Shown: piece by piece, positions 43,491 to 52,410 of the stretch
How the letters are laid out: each line of letters starts with the position of its first letter
Numbering within the stretch: the stretch's first letter is position 1
NCBI RefSeq assembly: GCF_011764425.1
Contig: NZ_BLPF01000003.1
Span: 124,001-188,000 of the forward strand
DNA length: 64,000 nt
Reading direction: 5' to 3'
Origin: Phytohabitans houttuyneae
Lineage (GTDB): Bacteria; Actinomycetota; Actinomycetes; Mycobacteriales; Micromonosporaceae
Program-made: the position numbers and the translations under genes
Notes under the pieces: model-generated
What the model saw: the letters and a program-made list of their open reading frames with translations, nothing else
What the model was told of the DNA's origin: nothing
Database searches by the model: none

Positions 43491-45509
43491 TCACGGCACG
43501 CGGCGGAGCACGCGCAGCAGGTACTCCTTCCGGTCCAGCGGGTTGGCGTCCCACCGCTCGCGGGCCGGCGCCGGCCCCCGCACCGGCGCGTAGTGGTCGA
43601 ACGCGCTCTCCAGCACGCCCTCGCCCTGGGTGAGGCCGGGCAGCCGCTGCTGGAGCTCGTGCACCCGCGCCGCCGGAATGTCGCCCTCCAGCACGCCGAG
43701 CGAGCTGTGCCCGCTGGAGGCCCCGGGAAGCTGGCGCCATCCGGCGTCCCCGCCGCCGTGCAGGTCGTGCCGGCGGGGCACGCCGCCGAGCCGCACCAGC
43801 ACCGGCAGGAGGGCGCCGAAGCACGGCACCGGAAACTCCAGCCGGAACCGGTGCAGCGGCTCGTGCACGACCGTGCCCGCGCGGGTGAGCGCCGCCATGA
43901 GCACCAGCGGGGTGAGGCCGCGGAAGTCGAAGCCGGTGCTGGACATGCTCTTGTCGAAGGTGGCGTGCGCGTGGCTCTGCCGCGGCGCGTACCCCGAGTG
44001 GGTCATCGTCACCACGCAGTCGGTGACCCGCCAGCCGCGCAGGCCCTGCTCCAGGGTCTCGCGGACGGTGTCCTCGACCGCCTTCATGAACGCGTACGGC
44101 ATCGACCCCAGCTCCACCTCCAGCCGGTAGCCGACGCCGCTGCCGGCCGGTGCCGGGTCGACCCGCAGCCCGACGGTGGCCAGGAAGGGGTTGCCGTCCT
44201 TGCCCATGAACTCGACGGCCGCGCCGCTGCCCTCCGGCCGTTCGACGCAGATGGAGGTGCTCTCCCGGAAGGTGGCCGACACGCCGTAGTCGCCGGCGAG
44301 CGTCGCCTGGATGACCTCCTTCTGCACCTCGCCGTAGAGCGAGACCGACATCTCCTGGCGGATCGCGTCCTGGCGCAGGTTGATCAGCGGGTCCTGCTCG
44401 GCGAGCTGGGTGAGCGCCGCGTGCAGCGCGCCCTTGTCTGCCGGGTGCGCCGGCACGACGACGGTCTCCAGCGACGGCGGCGCGAAGTGGTGCGTGGCGC
44501 CAGCGCGCGGTTCGCCGATCGGGTCGCCGATGCGCACCGCGCCGAGGCCCCACAGCTTGCCGATGCGGCCGGCGGACACCTCGTCGGCGCGCACGGTGCC
44601 GCCGCGGTCGAACACGCCGATCGCGGTGACCTTGCTGTCGTCGCCGCGCACCATCAGGCGGTCTCGCGTGTGGACGGTGCCGGAGAAGAGGCGTACGTAC
44701 GCGACCTTCTCGCCGCCCGCGCCACGCTCCACTTTGAACACCGTGCCGGACAGGGTCCCGCCGGGGTCACCGGCCGCGGCCGGCAGCAGGTCCGCGATCC
44801 CTTTCATGAGAGGGGGTACGCCGGCACCCGTGATCGCCGAGCCGAAGAAGACGGGGTACACGCTCGCCCGTCGCGTCGCTGCCGCGAGATCGGCCCGCAG
44901 CCGGTGCGGCGTGGCCGCGCCCTCGTCCGCCACGTAGGCGGCCAGCAGCGCGTCGTCGTGCCGGGTGAGCACGTCGACGAGTGCCGGGTCGTCCGGACGC
45001 TCCACGAACGCGGCGTCGCGCGTGCCGATCGCGGTGACGGACCCCATGGGTACCGCGTCGGGGGTGAGCTTGTCGGCGACGGCGGCCAGCAGGTCCGCGT
45101 AGCGGGCGCCGGTCCGGTCGATCTTGTTGACGAACAGGATGGTGGGTATCCGCAGGCGGCGCAGCGTGCGCATCAGCACGCGGGTCTGCGCCTGCACGCC
45201 TTCGACGGCGGAGACGACGAGCACCGCGCCGTCGAGCACGCCGAGTACCCGCTCCACCTCGGCGATGAAGTCGGGGTGGCCGGGCGTGTCGATCAGGTTG
45301 ACGGTGACGTCGCCGATCGCGAACGACACGACGGCCGACTTGATCGTGATGCCGCGCTGGCGTTCGAGCGCCATCGAGTCGGTCTGTGTGCTGCCCGCGT
45401 CGACGCTGCCGATCTCGTCGATCACGCCGGCGGCGTAGAGCAGCCGCTCGGTCAGGCTTGTCTTACCGGCGTCGACATGGGCCAGGATCCCCAGGTTCAA
45501 CATGCTCAC
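43491..45509 (-). CDS. TetM/Otr(A)-type ribosomal protection GTPase
   Basis: The 672-residue EF-G-like protein has LGILAHVDAGKTSLTERLLY (P-loop), RQRGITIKSAVVSF, LIDTPGHPDFIAEVERVLGV, VNKIDRTG, and a domain IV with GSGVGYRLEVELGSMPYAFM and GLRGWRVTDCVVTMTHSGY. This matches tetracycline ribosome-protection proteins of actinobacteria, which dislodge tetracycline from the ribosome; a housekeeping translation role cannot be excluded. GTG 45509 has GAAGGAC upstream. A leader ORF overlaps its start. Confidence 0.85.
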   Translation of the reverse strand: MSMLNLGILAHVDAGKTSLTERLLYAAGVIDEIGSVDAGSTQTDSMALERQRGITIKSAVVSFAIGDVTVNLIDTPGHPDFIAEVERVLGVLDGAVLVVSAVEGVQAQTRVLMRTLRRLRIPTILFVNKIDRTGARYADLLAAVADKLTPDAVPMGSVTAIGTRDAAFVERPDDPALVDVLTRHDDALLAAYVADEGAATPHRLRADLAAATRRASVYPVFFGSAITGAGVPPLMKGIADLLPAAAGDPGGTLSGTVFKVERGAGGEKVAYVRLFSGTVHTRDRLMVRGDDSKVTAIGVFDRGGTVRADEVSAGRIGKLWGLGAVRIGDPIGEPRAGATHHFAPPSLETVVVPAHPADKGALHAALTQLAEQDPLINLRQDAIRQEMSVSLYGEVQKEVIQATLAGDYGVSATFRESTSICVERPEGSGAAVEFMGKDGNPFLATVGLRVDPAPAGSGVGYRLEVELGSMPYAFMKAVEDTVRETLEQGLRGWRVTDCVVTMTHSGYAPRQSHAHATFDKSMSSTGFDFRGLTPLVLMAALTRAGTVVHEPLHRFRLEFPVPCFGALLPVLVRLGGVPRRHDLHGGGDAGWRQLPGASSGHSSLGVLEGDIPAARVHELQQRLPGLTQGEGVLESAFDHYAPVRGPAPARERWDANPLDRKEYLLRVLRRVP

Positions 45510-45570
45510 GCGTGATGTCCTTCACGTAGGTGACGACTCCCTTCTGGACGGACATGCACGCTGCACGCAT
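45463..45570 (-). CDS. Putative leader ORF overlapping the TetM-like start
   Basis: ATG 45570 has GGGAG six bases upstream and opens a 35-codon frame (MRAACMSVQKGVV ... PGPCRRR) that crosses the TetM-like GTG in another frame and stops 44 bases inside that gene. A translated leader that changes with ribosome-targeting drugs would be a plausible control. The peptide itself has no recognised homology. Confidence 0.35.
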   Translation of the reverse strand: MRAACMSVQKGVVTYVKDITREHVEPGDPGPCRRR

Positions 45571-45697
45571 CGCGGGGCTCCCTTTCGCTCGTTCGGGCGG
45601 TCGCCGACTAGTTCAGCAGGCCGCGGTCGGGTCGACAACCGATTAAGTCGGTGCCGGCCGTTTCGCCGATGGTGACCTTTCCCGCGGCGGTGGGACC

Positions 45698-46387
45698 GTG
45701 GCGCCCGTGCCCCTCGCCGCCGCCGCGACCGCCGCCGACCCCGCGCGCGTCGCGGTGCTGGCCGCGGTGATCGCCTGGGTGGGCGCGGTGCCGATGTTCA
45801 TGGTGACGAAGTTCGCGGCGACGGTCGCCCACGAGGGCGGGCACGCTCTGGTCGGCCGCCTGTTCGCGCAGAAGGTGGTGAGCATCCGCCTGGAGCGCAG
45901 CGGCGAGGCGGCCACCACGTTCGGCGGCAAGCTGCCGTGGCTCGTCGACGTGCCGGTCACGATGATGGGGCACCTGGGCCCTTCCGCGTTCGGGCTGGGC
46001 GCCGCGTGGCTCGCGGTGCGCGGCTACAGCGCGGCCGTCTTCTGGGCCAGCCTCGGTTTCCTGGTCGTCATGCTGTTCGTCGTGCGCGGCCCGGTCGGCT
46101 GGCTGGTGGTGCCCGCGCTGGTCGTGCTCGTGTTCCTCGTCGCTCTCTACACCGAGCCACCCACCCAGGCGCTGCTGGCGCACGTGTGGGCCTGGTTCCT
46201 GCTGATCGCCGCGGTCGAGCAGAGCCTGCTGGTGATGCGCGGCGGCGTCTACGCCAAGAAGGGCTCCGACCACGACGAGCTGCGCCGACTCACCCTGCTC
46301 CCGCCGGCCGTGTGGGGCGTGCTGCTCCTGGCCGGCTCGGTGGCCGCCTTGGCGTACGGCGGCCGCATGCTGCTGCGCCTGGAGTGA
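45698..46387 (+). CDS. M50-family membrane metallopeptidase
   Basis: The 229-residue protein has TVAHEGGHALVGRLFAQKVV with the HExxH zinc site (about residue 48) in a membrane helix, and about five further helices. This fits the M50B-like group often found in actinobacteria. The third zinc ligand (an N-P-D-G type motif) was not found, so its activity is unproven. It is divergent from the TetM-like gene. Confidence 0.75.
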   Translation: MAPVPLAAAATAADPARVAVLAAVIAWVGAVPMFMVTKFAATVAHEGGHALVGRLFAQKVVSIRLERSGEAATTFGGKLPWLVDVPVTMMGHLGPSAFGLGAAWLAVRGYSAAVFWASLGFLVVMLFVVRGPVGWLVVPALVVLVFLVALYTEPPTQALLAHVWAWFLLIAAVEQSLLVMRGGVYAKKGSDHDELRRLTLLPPAVWGVLLLAGSVAALAYGGRMLLRLE

Positions 46388-46411
46388 GCCGGTCGGCCCG
46401 CGCGGGATCCC

Positions 46412-46846
46412 TCAGGCGTCGCGGGTGAGCAGGGCCAGCGTCCGGTCGTCGGCGGCGCCGTCGAAGTAGCGGTCCAGCACGGCCCGGTAGGGCGCCGGGT
46501 CGGGCGCGACCTCGGCGAAGAGCGTCATCGAGGAGCGCAGCTTCAGGTCGTCGGGGTAGCCGAGGAAGTCGGCGGCCGACCGCCCCTCCACGGCGAGTAC
46601 CAGCCCGGTGCACTCGGCCAGGCGGGGACCGAGCACCGGATGCGCCAGGTAGGCGGCGGCCTCCTCGCGCGAGGAGATTGCGTAGTAGCGTGCGGTCTCG
46701 CTCTGGCCCAGGCCGGCGACCTGCGGAAACACGAACCACATCCAGTGCCCGCGCTTGCGCCCGGCGCGCAGCTCGGCGAGCACGCCGGCGTAGACCGGCT
46801 CCTGCGCGCGCACGAACCTGTCGAGGTCGTACCCACCGTCACCCAC
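46412..46846 (-). CDS. DUF1810 family protein
   Basis: The 144-residue protein has YDLDRFVRAQEPVYAGVLAE, the strongly conserved GHWMWFVFPQVAGLGQSETA, and AAAYLAHPVLGPRLAECTGL, then FGYPDDLKLRSSMTLF-type residues (here FLGYPDDLKLRSSMTLFAEV). This is the complete DUF1810 (calpastatin-like annotation) domain of unknown function. It is divergent from the RidA gene across 40 bases. Confidence 0.9.
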   Translation of the reverse strand: MGDGGYDLDRFVRAQEPVYAGVLAELRAGRKRGHWMWFVFPQVAGLGQSETARYYAISSREEAAAYLAHPVLGPRLAECTGLVLAVEGRSAADFLGYPDDLKLRSSMTLFAEVAPDPAPYRAVLDRYFDGAADDRTLALLTRDA

Positions 46847-46874
46847 GCGAGCAGCGTATCCGCGGCCGGTCGCC

Positions 46875-46880
46875 TACGGT
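46875..46880 (+). promoter_or_regulatory. -10 box (TACGGT) of leaderless ridA-like gene
   Basis: TACGGT, six bases (GTAGCC), then GTG 46887. Confidence 0.5.
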
Positions 46881-46886
46881 GTAGCC

Positions 46887-47252
46887 GTGCAGCGAATCAA
46901 CATCAGCTCGGGCAGCGACTTCGAGGGCGTGTACGGGTACAGCCGCGCGGTGCGGGTCGGCGACCACATCCACGTGGCGGGGACGACCGCGCCGGGCGAG
47001 GACGCGTACGAGCAGGCGCGCGCGGCCATCTCGATCATCGAGGCGGCGCTGCGTGAGGCGGGTGCGGAGCTGGCGGACGTGGTGCGCACGGTGACGTACG
47101 TGACCGACATCGCCGACACCGAGCTCGTCGCCCGCGCCCACCGCGAGGCGTTCGGCGACGTCCGGCCCGCCGCCACCCTCGTGGCCGTCTCCGCGCTGCT
47201 GCACCCCTCGCTGCGCGTGGAGATCGAGGTCTACGCGGCGGTTCTGTCGTAG
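46887..47252 (+). CDS. RidA-family deaminase-like protein
   Basis: The 121-residue protein has YSRAVRVGDHIHVAGTTAPG, AISIIEAALREAGAELADVV and RTVTYVTDIADTELVARAHR, followed by PAATLVAVSALLHPSLRVEI, all typical of the RidA/YjgF fold. The usual catalytic Arg (in the R-P-A-x-x-T/S region) appears in VRPAATLVAV. It likely hydrolyses reactive enamines/imines. The gene is leaderless. Confidence 0.87.
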   Translation: MQRINISSGSDFEGVYGYSRAVRVGDHIHVAGTTAPGEDAYEQARAAISIIEAALREAGAELADVVRTVTYVTDIADTELVARAHREAFGDVRPAATLVAVSALLHPSLRVEIEVYAAVLS

Positions 47253-47260
47253 GGGGCGGG

Positions 47261-47266
47261 CATACT
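47261..47266 (+). promoter_or_regulatory. -10 box (CATACT) of the YunG-like gene
   Basis: CATACT, six bases, then GTG 47273, again with no ribosome site. Confidence 0.45.
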
Positions 47267-47272
47267 CGCGCG

Positions 47273-47677
47273 GTGACTGTCTGGACCCTCGGCGAGATCG
47301 AGGCGGCCCTGCGCGCCAGCTGGTCCGCCGACACCTGCTCGCCGGACGACGTGGCCCGCAGCCCCTGGCACCCGGACAACCCGGCCTGGGGCCACTGCGA
47401 CGTCACCGCGCTCGTCCTGCACGACCTGCTCGGCGGCGAGCTCATGCTCGGCGAGGTGTGGCACGGTGCCGAGCAGCACGGCTACCACTGGTGGAACAGG
47501 CTGGCGAGCGGCGTCGAGCTGGACCTGACGCGGTCACAGTTCGTCGACGGGCAGCAGGTGGTCGGGGCGCGCCCGGTGGCCCGCCCGCCCGGCCCGCCAC
47601 CCCGCCGGCTCAGGGAGTACCAGATGCTTCGCGAGCGGGTCGCCGCCCGGCTGGGGCCGCTGCCGTCCCACGCGTGA
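47273..47677 (+). CDS. YunG-like small protein
   Basis: The 134-residue protein has LRASWSADTCSPDDVARSPW, NPAWGHCDVTALVLHDLLGG and GYHWWNRLASGVELDLTRSQ. The Cys...His pair (CDVTALV and HYHWWN-like GYHWWN) is typical of the YunG group, which has a papain-like look but no known activity. It follows the RidA gene by 20 bases. Confidence 0.75.
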   Translation: MTVWTLGEIEAALRASWSADTCSPDDVARSPWHPDNPAWGHCDVTALVLHDLLGGELMLGEVWHGAEQHGYHWWNRLASGVELDLTRSQFVDGQQVVGARPVARPPGPPPRRLREYQMLRERVAARLGPLPSHA

Positions 47678-47691
47678 CGGGTGTGGTGGGC

Positions 47692-48192
47692 TCAGGCGGG
47701 GGTGGCGCTGACGTCGAGGAAGCGGGCGCCGGTGGTGGTCGTGGGGTGGAAGCCGTGCGCGGTCAGCGCGGCCTGGAGCGTCGCGGCGAGGTCGGTGAGG
47801 CGGGCCGGGTCGGGCGGCTCGTAGCACAGGTGCAGCGCGCCGCCCGGGCGCAGCAGGCCGCGGATCAGGGCGAGCTCGTGCGCGGGGGAGCGGGTCCAGA
47901 AGAGGTTGACGTTGACGGCGAACGCGGTGTCGAAGCGCTCGTCGGTGGCCAGCTCCTCCAGCGCGGTGTCGCGGAAGTCGGCCCGGCCGGCGGTGATGTG
48001 CGCGGCGTTGCGCCGCGTGGCGCGGTCGATGGCGACCGGTGAGCGGTCGATGGCGAGCAGGTGGCCGCCGTCGAGGCGTTGGCAGACGAGGTCCGCCGCC
48101 ACGCCGGGGCCGCAGCCGATCTCCAGCACGTGGTCGGTGGGTGCCACGTCCAGCCGCTCGACCGCCCACCGGAGCCGGTCCGGCACGTTCAT
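47692..48192 (-). CDS. SAM-dependent methyltransferase
   Basis: The 166-residue protein has DHVLEIGCGPGVAADLVCQR (SAM motif I), LLAIDRSPVAIDRATRRNAA, and FDTAFAVNVNLFWTRSPAHE, then LLRPGGALHLCYEPP. It is short for a class I methyltransferase and has little beyond the core. Substrate unknown. Confidence 0.8.
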   Translation of the reverse strand: MNVPDRLRWAVERLDVAPTDHVLEIGCGPGVAADLVCQRLDGGHLLAIDRSPVAIDRATRRNAAHITAGRADFRDTALEELATDERFDTAFAVNVNLFWTRSPAHELALIRGLLRPGGALHLCYEPPDPARLTDLAATLQAALTAHGFHPTTTTGARFLDVSATPA

Positions 48193-48207
48193 GATCGGAC
48201 TTTAACG

Positions 48208-48256
48208 GACCGTGGCCACGGGCCGCCCGTCGCGGAGGCGGTCCGTGGCCACGGTC
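48208..48256 (-). terminator. 14-bp inverted repeat downstream of the beta-helix gene
   Basis: GACCGTGGCCACGG (48208-48221) pairs perfectly with CCGTGGCCACGGTC (48243-48256) across a 21-base loop, 32 bases after the beta-helix stop. On the minus strand it is followed by CGTTAAAG, with no strong T-tract. Confidence 0.6.
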
Positions 48257-48288
48257 TCTTCGTGGGGAAACTGCGGTCTACAAGGGAC

Positions 48289-50946
48289 TTACGGGTAGTT
48301 GTTCAGGGTCTGCCGCTGGGTCGCCGTGTTGGCGGTACCGCCGCTGTTGTTGATGATGCGGTTGATCGTGCCGACGCCGCCCAGCGAGATCGTCACCAGG
48401 TTGTGGAAACGCACGCCGGGCGTGTCCGGTACCTCGAACGAGCGCTCGTTGACCACCGCGGGGTTGACGTTGAAGTAGCAGTAGCTGCCCACGCCCCACG
48501 CCTCGTGCGTGGTGACGCCGCTCGCCACCTTGTACGCGGCGTACCCTCGCGTGCTGCCGTTCATCCACGCGGCCTGGTTCGGCGGGTCGTACGGCTTCTC
48601 GTTCTGGAAGAAGTACGTGCGGCCGCCGTTGCCGTTCCAGATGACCTCGTACTTCTGGTAGTGCTCGACGAACAGGCCGTACATGGTGACGTTGTCGCCG
48701 TTGACGACGAGCCCGGTGTCGGCCGGGTTGACGGTCCAGCCGACGCCGTCACCGTGGTCGGCGCGCCACAGCCACATGTGGTCGCCGATCACGTTGTCGC
48801 TGTTGACCACGAGCGAGTTGGTGGCCTTGCCGGCGACCGCGCCGCCGATGCGGAAGAACACGTCGTGCAGCGACGTCGGGTTGGCGGCGTGGCTCGCCGA
48901 CGACCCGGCCGGGCCGACCTCCATGAGCGTGTTGGTGTTGACGGTGCCCGCCTCGATCATGAGGCCGGCGACCTTCACGCCGTCGACGTCGGCGACCGAG
49001 ATGGCCGTCGAGCCGTTGGTGGGCCGGATCGTGGCGAGGCCGAGGCCGAGCACCACCGTGTCGGGGCGGGTGATCCGGATGGGCTGGTCGGTCTGGTAGA
49101 GGCCCGGCGTGAACAGCAGGTGCCGCCCGGCGGCGAGCGCGTTGTTGATGGTCGCCGCGGTGGTGCCGGGGCGGACCACGTAGAACTGGCTCAGCGAGAT
49201 CGACGAGCCGGCCGGCGTCTTGTTGAACCAGGTGGTGCCGGAGGAGTTGGTGCGCAGCGCGGGCACGAACACCCGGTACTCACCGGTGCCGTCGATGTAC
49301 AGGAACGGCTTCTCGCGGACCACCGGCGTGGTGCCGATGACGGTGTGCGGCGGGTTCGGGTAGTTGGCCGCCGGCGCGCCGGACACGCCCTGGAACACCA
49401 TGTTCCACACGCCGCCGTTCCAGCTGCCGAACTCGCTGTTGCGCGAGTACCACTGCTGCTGCGAACCGGAGACGACCTGACCGTCCACCTTGGTGTCGGC
49501 GATGAAGCCGCCGGAGGACCAGCCGTCGCCGCCGTTCCAGAGCTGGATCTGGTTGCCGGCGCCGCGCAGGTGCATGCGGCGGTACGGCGCGGCCTGGGAG
49601 ACCGCCCAGCGTTCCACGATGGTGCCGGCGGGCAGCGTGACGGAGAGGTTTTCGGCCGAGCGCCAGAAGTTCTGGGTGGCGTTGCCGCCCATCCAGAACG
49701 CCTCGGCGCGCACGTGGCCGTTGAGGTTGGTGTCGTCCGGCGACATGCCGAGGCCGGCGACCTGGGTGAAGAAGCCGAGGTTGACGTCGGCCGTGTAGTT
49801 GCCGGGCTTGAACAGCACCGCGTACCGGTTGGGCGCGAACTGCGCCGTCTCCTGCTGCGCGAAGATGGTGTTCAGTCGACTTTGGATGGTCGAGGTGGGT
49901 GTGGAGGGGTCGAAGACGAACGTGTTCGGCCCGAAGTTGGGGTTGCGCGGGTCGGTCGGCTCGACCGGGTCGACCGGGCCCGTGGTGGGCGGCGTGGTCG
50001 GCGGGGTCGAGGTGGTGCCGGTGCGGACCTGCAGCTCCCAGAGCGAGTACCCGTATGCGGTGGCGCGGGCGGTGCCGTTCACCCGCACGTACCGGCCGGT
50101 GCCGCTCACGTCGAGCGTCTGGGTGCCGCCGGTCGAGGTGGTCGTGGAGTAGATGGTGGTCCAGCTGGTGCCGTTGGCGGAGGTCTGGATCTGGTACGCC
50201 GTCGCGTACGCCGCCTCCCACTGCAGCACCACCTGGCAGATCGACTGGCTGGTGCCCAGGTCCACCTGGATCCACTGTGGATCGCTGAAGGCCGAGGCCC
50301 AGCGGGTGCCGGTGTTTCCGTCGACCGCGGCGGACGCGGGGTAGGCGGTGGCGGACTCGGTGGAGGAGGCGGTCGCGGGGCGACCGGCGGCCGCGTTGGC
50401 GGTACCGCACGCGTTCGGCTGGCCGCCGAACTCACCGATCACCTCGAACTCCCACAGCGAGTAGCCCCAGGCCGTGGCGCGGGCGGTGCCGTTCATCCGC
50501 ACGTACCGGCCGGTGCCGGTCACGTTGAGCGTCTGGGTGCCGCCGGTCGAGGTGGTCGTCGAGTAGATGTTCGTCCAGGTGGTGCCGTTGCCGGAGGTCT
50601 GGATCTGGTACGCCGACGCGTACGCCGCCTCCCAGCGCAGCACGACCTGGCTGATCGTCGCCGTCGTGCCCAGGTCGATCTGGATCCACTGTGGATCGCT
50701 GAACGCGGAAGCCCAGCGGGTGCCGGTGTTTCCGTCGACGACCGCGGACGCCGGGTAGGCGGCGGACTCGCTCGACGAGGCGGTTACCGGCTTGCCCTGC
50801 GAGATGAGCGTCGGCGCGGCGCTGGCGAACGGGATCGCGCCGAGCGGTATCAGGGCGAGCACGACCGCCGCGACGACGGTGAGGATGAGCGGCCGACGTC
50901 TGATCCGGCGAAGGGGAGTACGGGACGGGAAACCACGAAAAATCAT
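48289..50946 (-). CDS. Secreted protein with two F5/8 C (CBM32-like) domains and a beta-helix
   Basis: The 885-residue protein has a signal peptide (RRIRRRPLILTVVAAVVLAL ... ASA), two tandem discoidin domains of about 140 residues (each with GNTGTRWASAFSDPQWIQ, YQIQTS and a TGRYVR end), a TTPPTTGPVDP linker, and a large right-handed beta-helix region of about 550 residues. Repeats such as VVNSDNVIGDHMWLWRADHG and VVNGDNVTMYGLFVEHYQKY fit a pectate-lyase-like fold. It probably binds and cleaves an extracellular polysaccharide; the substrate is unknown. ATG 50946 fits the signal peptide. Confidence 0.85.
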   Translation of the reverse strand: MIFRGFPSRTPLRRIRRRPLILTVVAAVVLALIPLGAIPFASAAPTLISQGKPVTASSSESAAYPASAVVDGNTGTRWASAFSDPQWIQIDLGTTATISQVVLRWEAAYASAYQIQTSGNGTTWTNIYSTTTSTGGTQTLNVTGTGRYVRMNGTARATAWGYSLWEFEVIGEFGGQPNACGTANAAAGRPATASSTESATAYPASAAVDGNTGTRWASAFSDPQWIQVDLGTSQSICQVVLQWEAAYATAYQIQTSANGTSWTTIYSTTTSTGGTQTLDVSGTGRYVRVNGTARATAYGYSLWELQVRTGTTSTPPTTPPTTGPVDPVEPTDPRNPNFGPNTFVFDPSTPTSTIQSRLNTIFAQQETAQFAPNRYAVLFKPGNYTADVNLGFFTQVAGLGMSPDDTNLNGHVRAEAFWMGGNATQNFWRSAENLSVTLPAGTIVERWAVSQAAPYRRMHLRGAGNQIQLWNGGDGWSSGGFIADTKVDGQVVSGSQQQWYSRNSEFGSWNGGVWNMVFQGVSGAPAANYPNPPHTVIGTTPVVREKPFLYIDGTGEYRVFVPALRTNSSGTTWFNKTPAGSSISLSQFYVVRPGTTAATINNALAAGRHLLFTPGLYQTDQPIRITRPDTVVLGLGLATIRPTNGSTAISVADVDGVKVAGLMIEAGTVNTNTLMEVGPAGSSASHAANPTSLHDVFFRIGGAVAGKATNSLVVNSDNVIGDHMWLWRADHGDGVGWTVNPADTGLVVNGDNVTMYGLFVEHYQKYEVIWNGNGGRTYFFQNEKPYDPPNQAAWMNGSTRGYAAYKVASGVTTHEAWGVGSYCYFNVNPAVVNERSFEVPDTPGVRFHNLVTISLGGVGTINRIINNSGGTANTATQRQTLNNYP

Positions 50947-51009
50947 GACCCTGCCTGTCCGTGGGGTGGGGCCCGGACGCCGAAACCGGGACATTGCCGT
51001 GGGGTGGGG

Positions 51010-51021
51010 GAGAGCGCTCTC
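51010..51021. promoter_or_regulatory. Palindrome GAGAGCGCTCTC, LacI-type operator candidate
   Basis: A perfect 12-bp palindrome 64 bases upstream of the beta-helix gene. It resembles the core of sugar-regulator operators of actinomycetes. A half match (GAGAGCGATCCC) lies at 52699-52710 before the ABC operon. Confidence 0.5.
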
Positions 51022-51070
51022 GCTCGGGCCCGAGTGTTGCGCCCGGGTCACATCCACGTCAAGACATCAA

Positions 51071-51090
51071 TTTATTACAACGTTATATAT
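51071..51090 (-). promoter_or_regulatory. AT-rich operator/promoter motif before the beta-helix gene
   Basis: TTTATTACAACGTTATATAT is conspicuously AT-rich against its surroundings. It aligns, with one gap, to TTTAATGACGACGTAATTTA at 52734-52753 before the ABC operon (shared core ACRACGTWATWTA). Being common to both promoters flanking the ROK gene, it is a candidate ROK site. Confidence 0.45.
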
Positions 51091-51115
51091 CCTGAATGCC
51101 GGAAGTGGCGGAAGA

Positions 51116-52408
51116 TCAGACCGCAGCCGCGGTGACGACGTTGTCAGCGCGGACGCCGCCGGCCGTCAGCAGGTGGGCCACCGGAAGCGTCGCCGCGCCC
51201 AGCGCCACCGCGTCCACACCGAGCTGGCCCAGCTCGATGGTGGCCTGCTCGAAGGGCTTGCGCAGTGCCTGGGCGGCCGCCGCCGCGCGGATCGCGGGCA
51301 GCAGTCGGGGGCCCAGCGCCAGGCCGGCCCAGCCACCCAGCACCACCCGCTCGGGGTTGAACAGGTTGATCAGGTTGGCCACGCCGGCGCCCAGGTAGCC
51401 GGCCGTCTCCTCGAGCACCCGTTGGGCGGTCTCGGAGCGGTCGGCGGCCGCCAGCAGCGCGTTGATCTGCGACTCCTCGTCCACGCCGGGCACCGCGCGA
51501 CCCCGCCGCGCCTCCCGGTAGCGCTCGATGATGCCCTCCGCGCCGACGTACGCCTCCAGGCAGCCGCGGGCGCCGCAACGGCAGTCCCGGCCGCCGTACA
51601 CGAGCGTGGTGTGGCCCCACTCGCCGGCGCTGCTGGCCACCCCGCGGTAGGTCGCGCCGTTGCTGACCACCGTGGCGCCGACACCCGAGCCGACCAGCGC
51701 GAACACCGCGTGCCGCGCGCCCCGCCCGGCGCCGAACCACATCTCGGCCTGACCCTGCGTCTTGGCGCCGTTGTCGATGTAGAGCGGGACGTCGACCTCG
51801 GCCCGGATCATCCGCTCGAGGGGCACGCCGTCCCAGCCGAGCGTCTGCGCGTACACGACCGCCTCGGAGTCCTGCACGACCACGCCGGAGACGCCCACAC
51901 CCACGCCGAGCAGGTCGGTGCGGGAAACGCCGGCCCGCTCGGTCACGGCCGAGAGGCCCGCGACGATGTGCCGCACCACCGTGGCCGGGTCGGGGCTCTG
52001 CTGGGCGGGCTCGCCCCGCTCGCCGGCCACTCCCGGCTCGCCGATCGCCCCGGGCGGGCGGGTCGCGTCGATCGGGTAGTCGGCGCTGGCCAGCAGCGCC
52101 ATGGACAGGTCGAACAGCTCCACCCGCACCCGGGTCTCGCCGACGTCCACGCCCGCGACCAGCGCGAACCGGGGCGCCACGCGCAGGCTCATGCTCGGCC
52201 GGCCGCCGTCGGACTCCAGTGCGCCGGCGTCCACCACCAGGCCGGCCGCGATCAGGTCGGCGACCACGTTGCTGACCGCGGGCTGGCTCAGCCCGGTGTC
52301 GCGGGCCAGGTCCTGGCGGGTCAGCGGACCCTCCAGGAAGAGCTTCGACAGCAGCGCCGCCCGGTTCCGCAGCCGCACCGTGCGGTTCGTCGTCCGTTCC
52401 AGGGCCAT
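51116..52408 (-). CDS. ROK-family transcriptional regulator (sugar-responsive)
   Basis: The 430-residue protein has an N-terminal winged helix (LTRQDLARDTGLSQPAVSNV), then the ROK sugar-kinase-like domain: LVAGVDVGETRVRVELFDLS, LVGSGVGATVVSNGATYRGV, GEWGHTTLVYG and the zinc motif CRCGARGCLEAY. It probably represses the flanking beta-helix gene and the divergent ABC/GH1 operon until a sugar ligand binds. ATG 52408 lies two bases after the last of three tandem leader ORFs. Confidence 0.9.
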   Translation of the reverse strand: MALERTTNRTVRLRNRAALLSKLFLEGPLTRQDLARDTGLSQPAVSNVVADLIAAGLVVDAGALESDGGRPSMSLRVAPRFALVAGVDVGETRVRVELFDLSMALLASADYPIDATRPPGAIGEPGVAGERGEPAQQSPDPATVVRHIVAGLSAVTERAGVSRTDLLGVGVGVSGVVVQDSEAVVYAQTLGWDGVPLERMIRAEVDVPLYIDNGAKTQGQAEMWFGAGRGARHAVFALVGSGVGATVVSNGATYRGVASSAGEWGHTTLVYGGRDCRCGARGCLEAYVGAEGIIERYREARRGRAVPGVDEESQINALLAAADRSETAQRVLEETAGYLGAGVANLINLFNPERVVLGGWAGLALGPRLLPAIRAAAAAQALRKPFEQATIELGQLGVDAVALGAATLPVAHLLTAGGVRADNVVTAAAV

Positions 52409-52410
52409 GC

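Noticed and set aside
47458-51135. A 1024-codon plus-strand frame over the beta-helix gene
   Set aside because: It is Val/Gly/Arg/Asp-rich with no domain, whereas the minus strand encodes a secreted protein with two clear discoidin domains.
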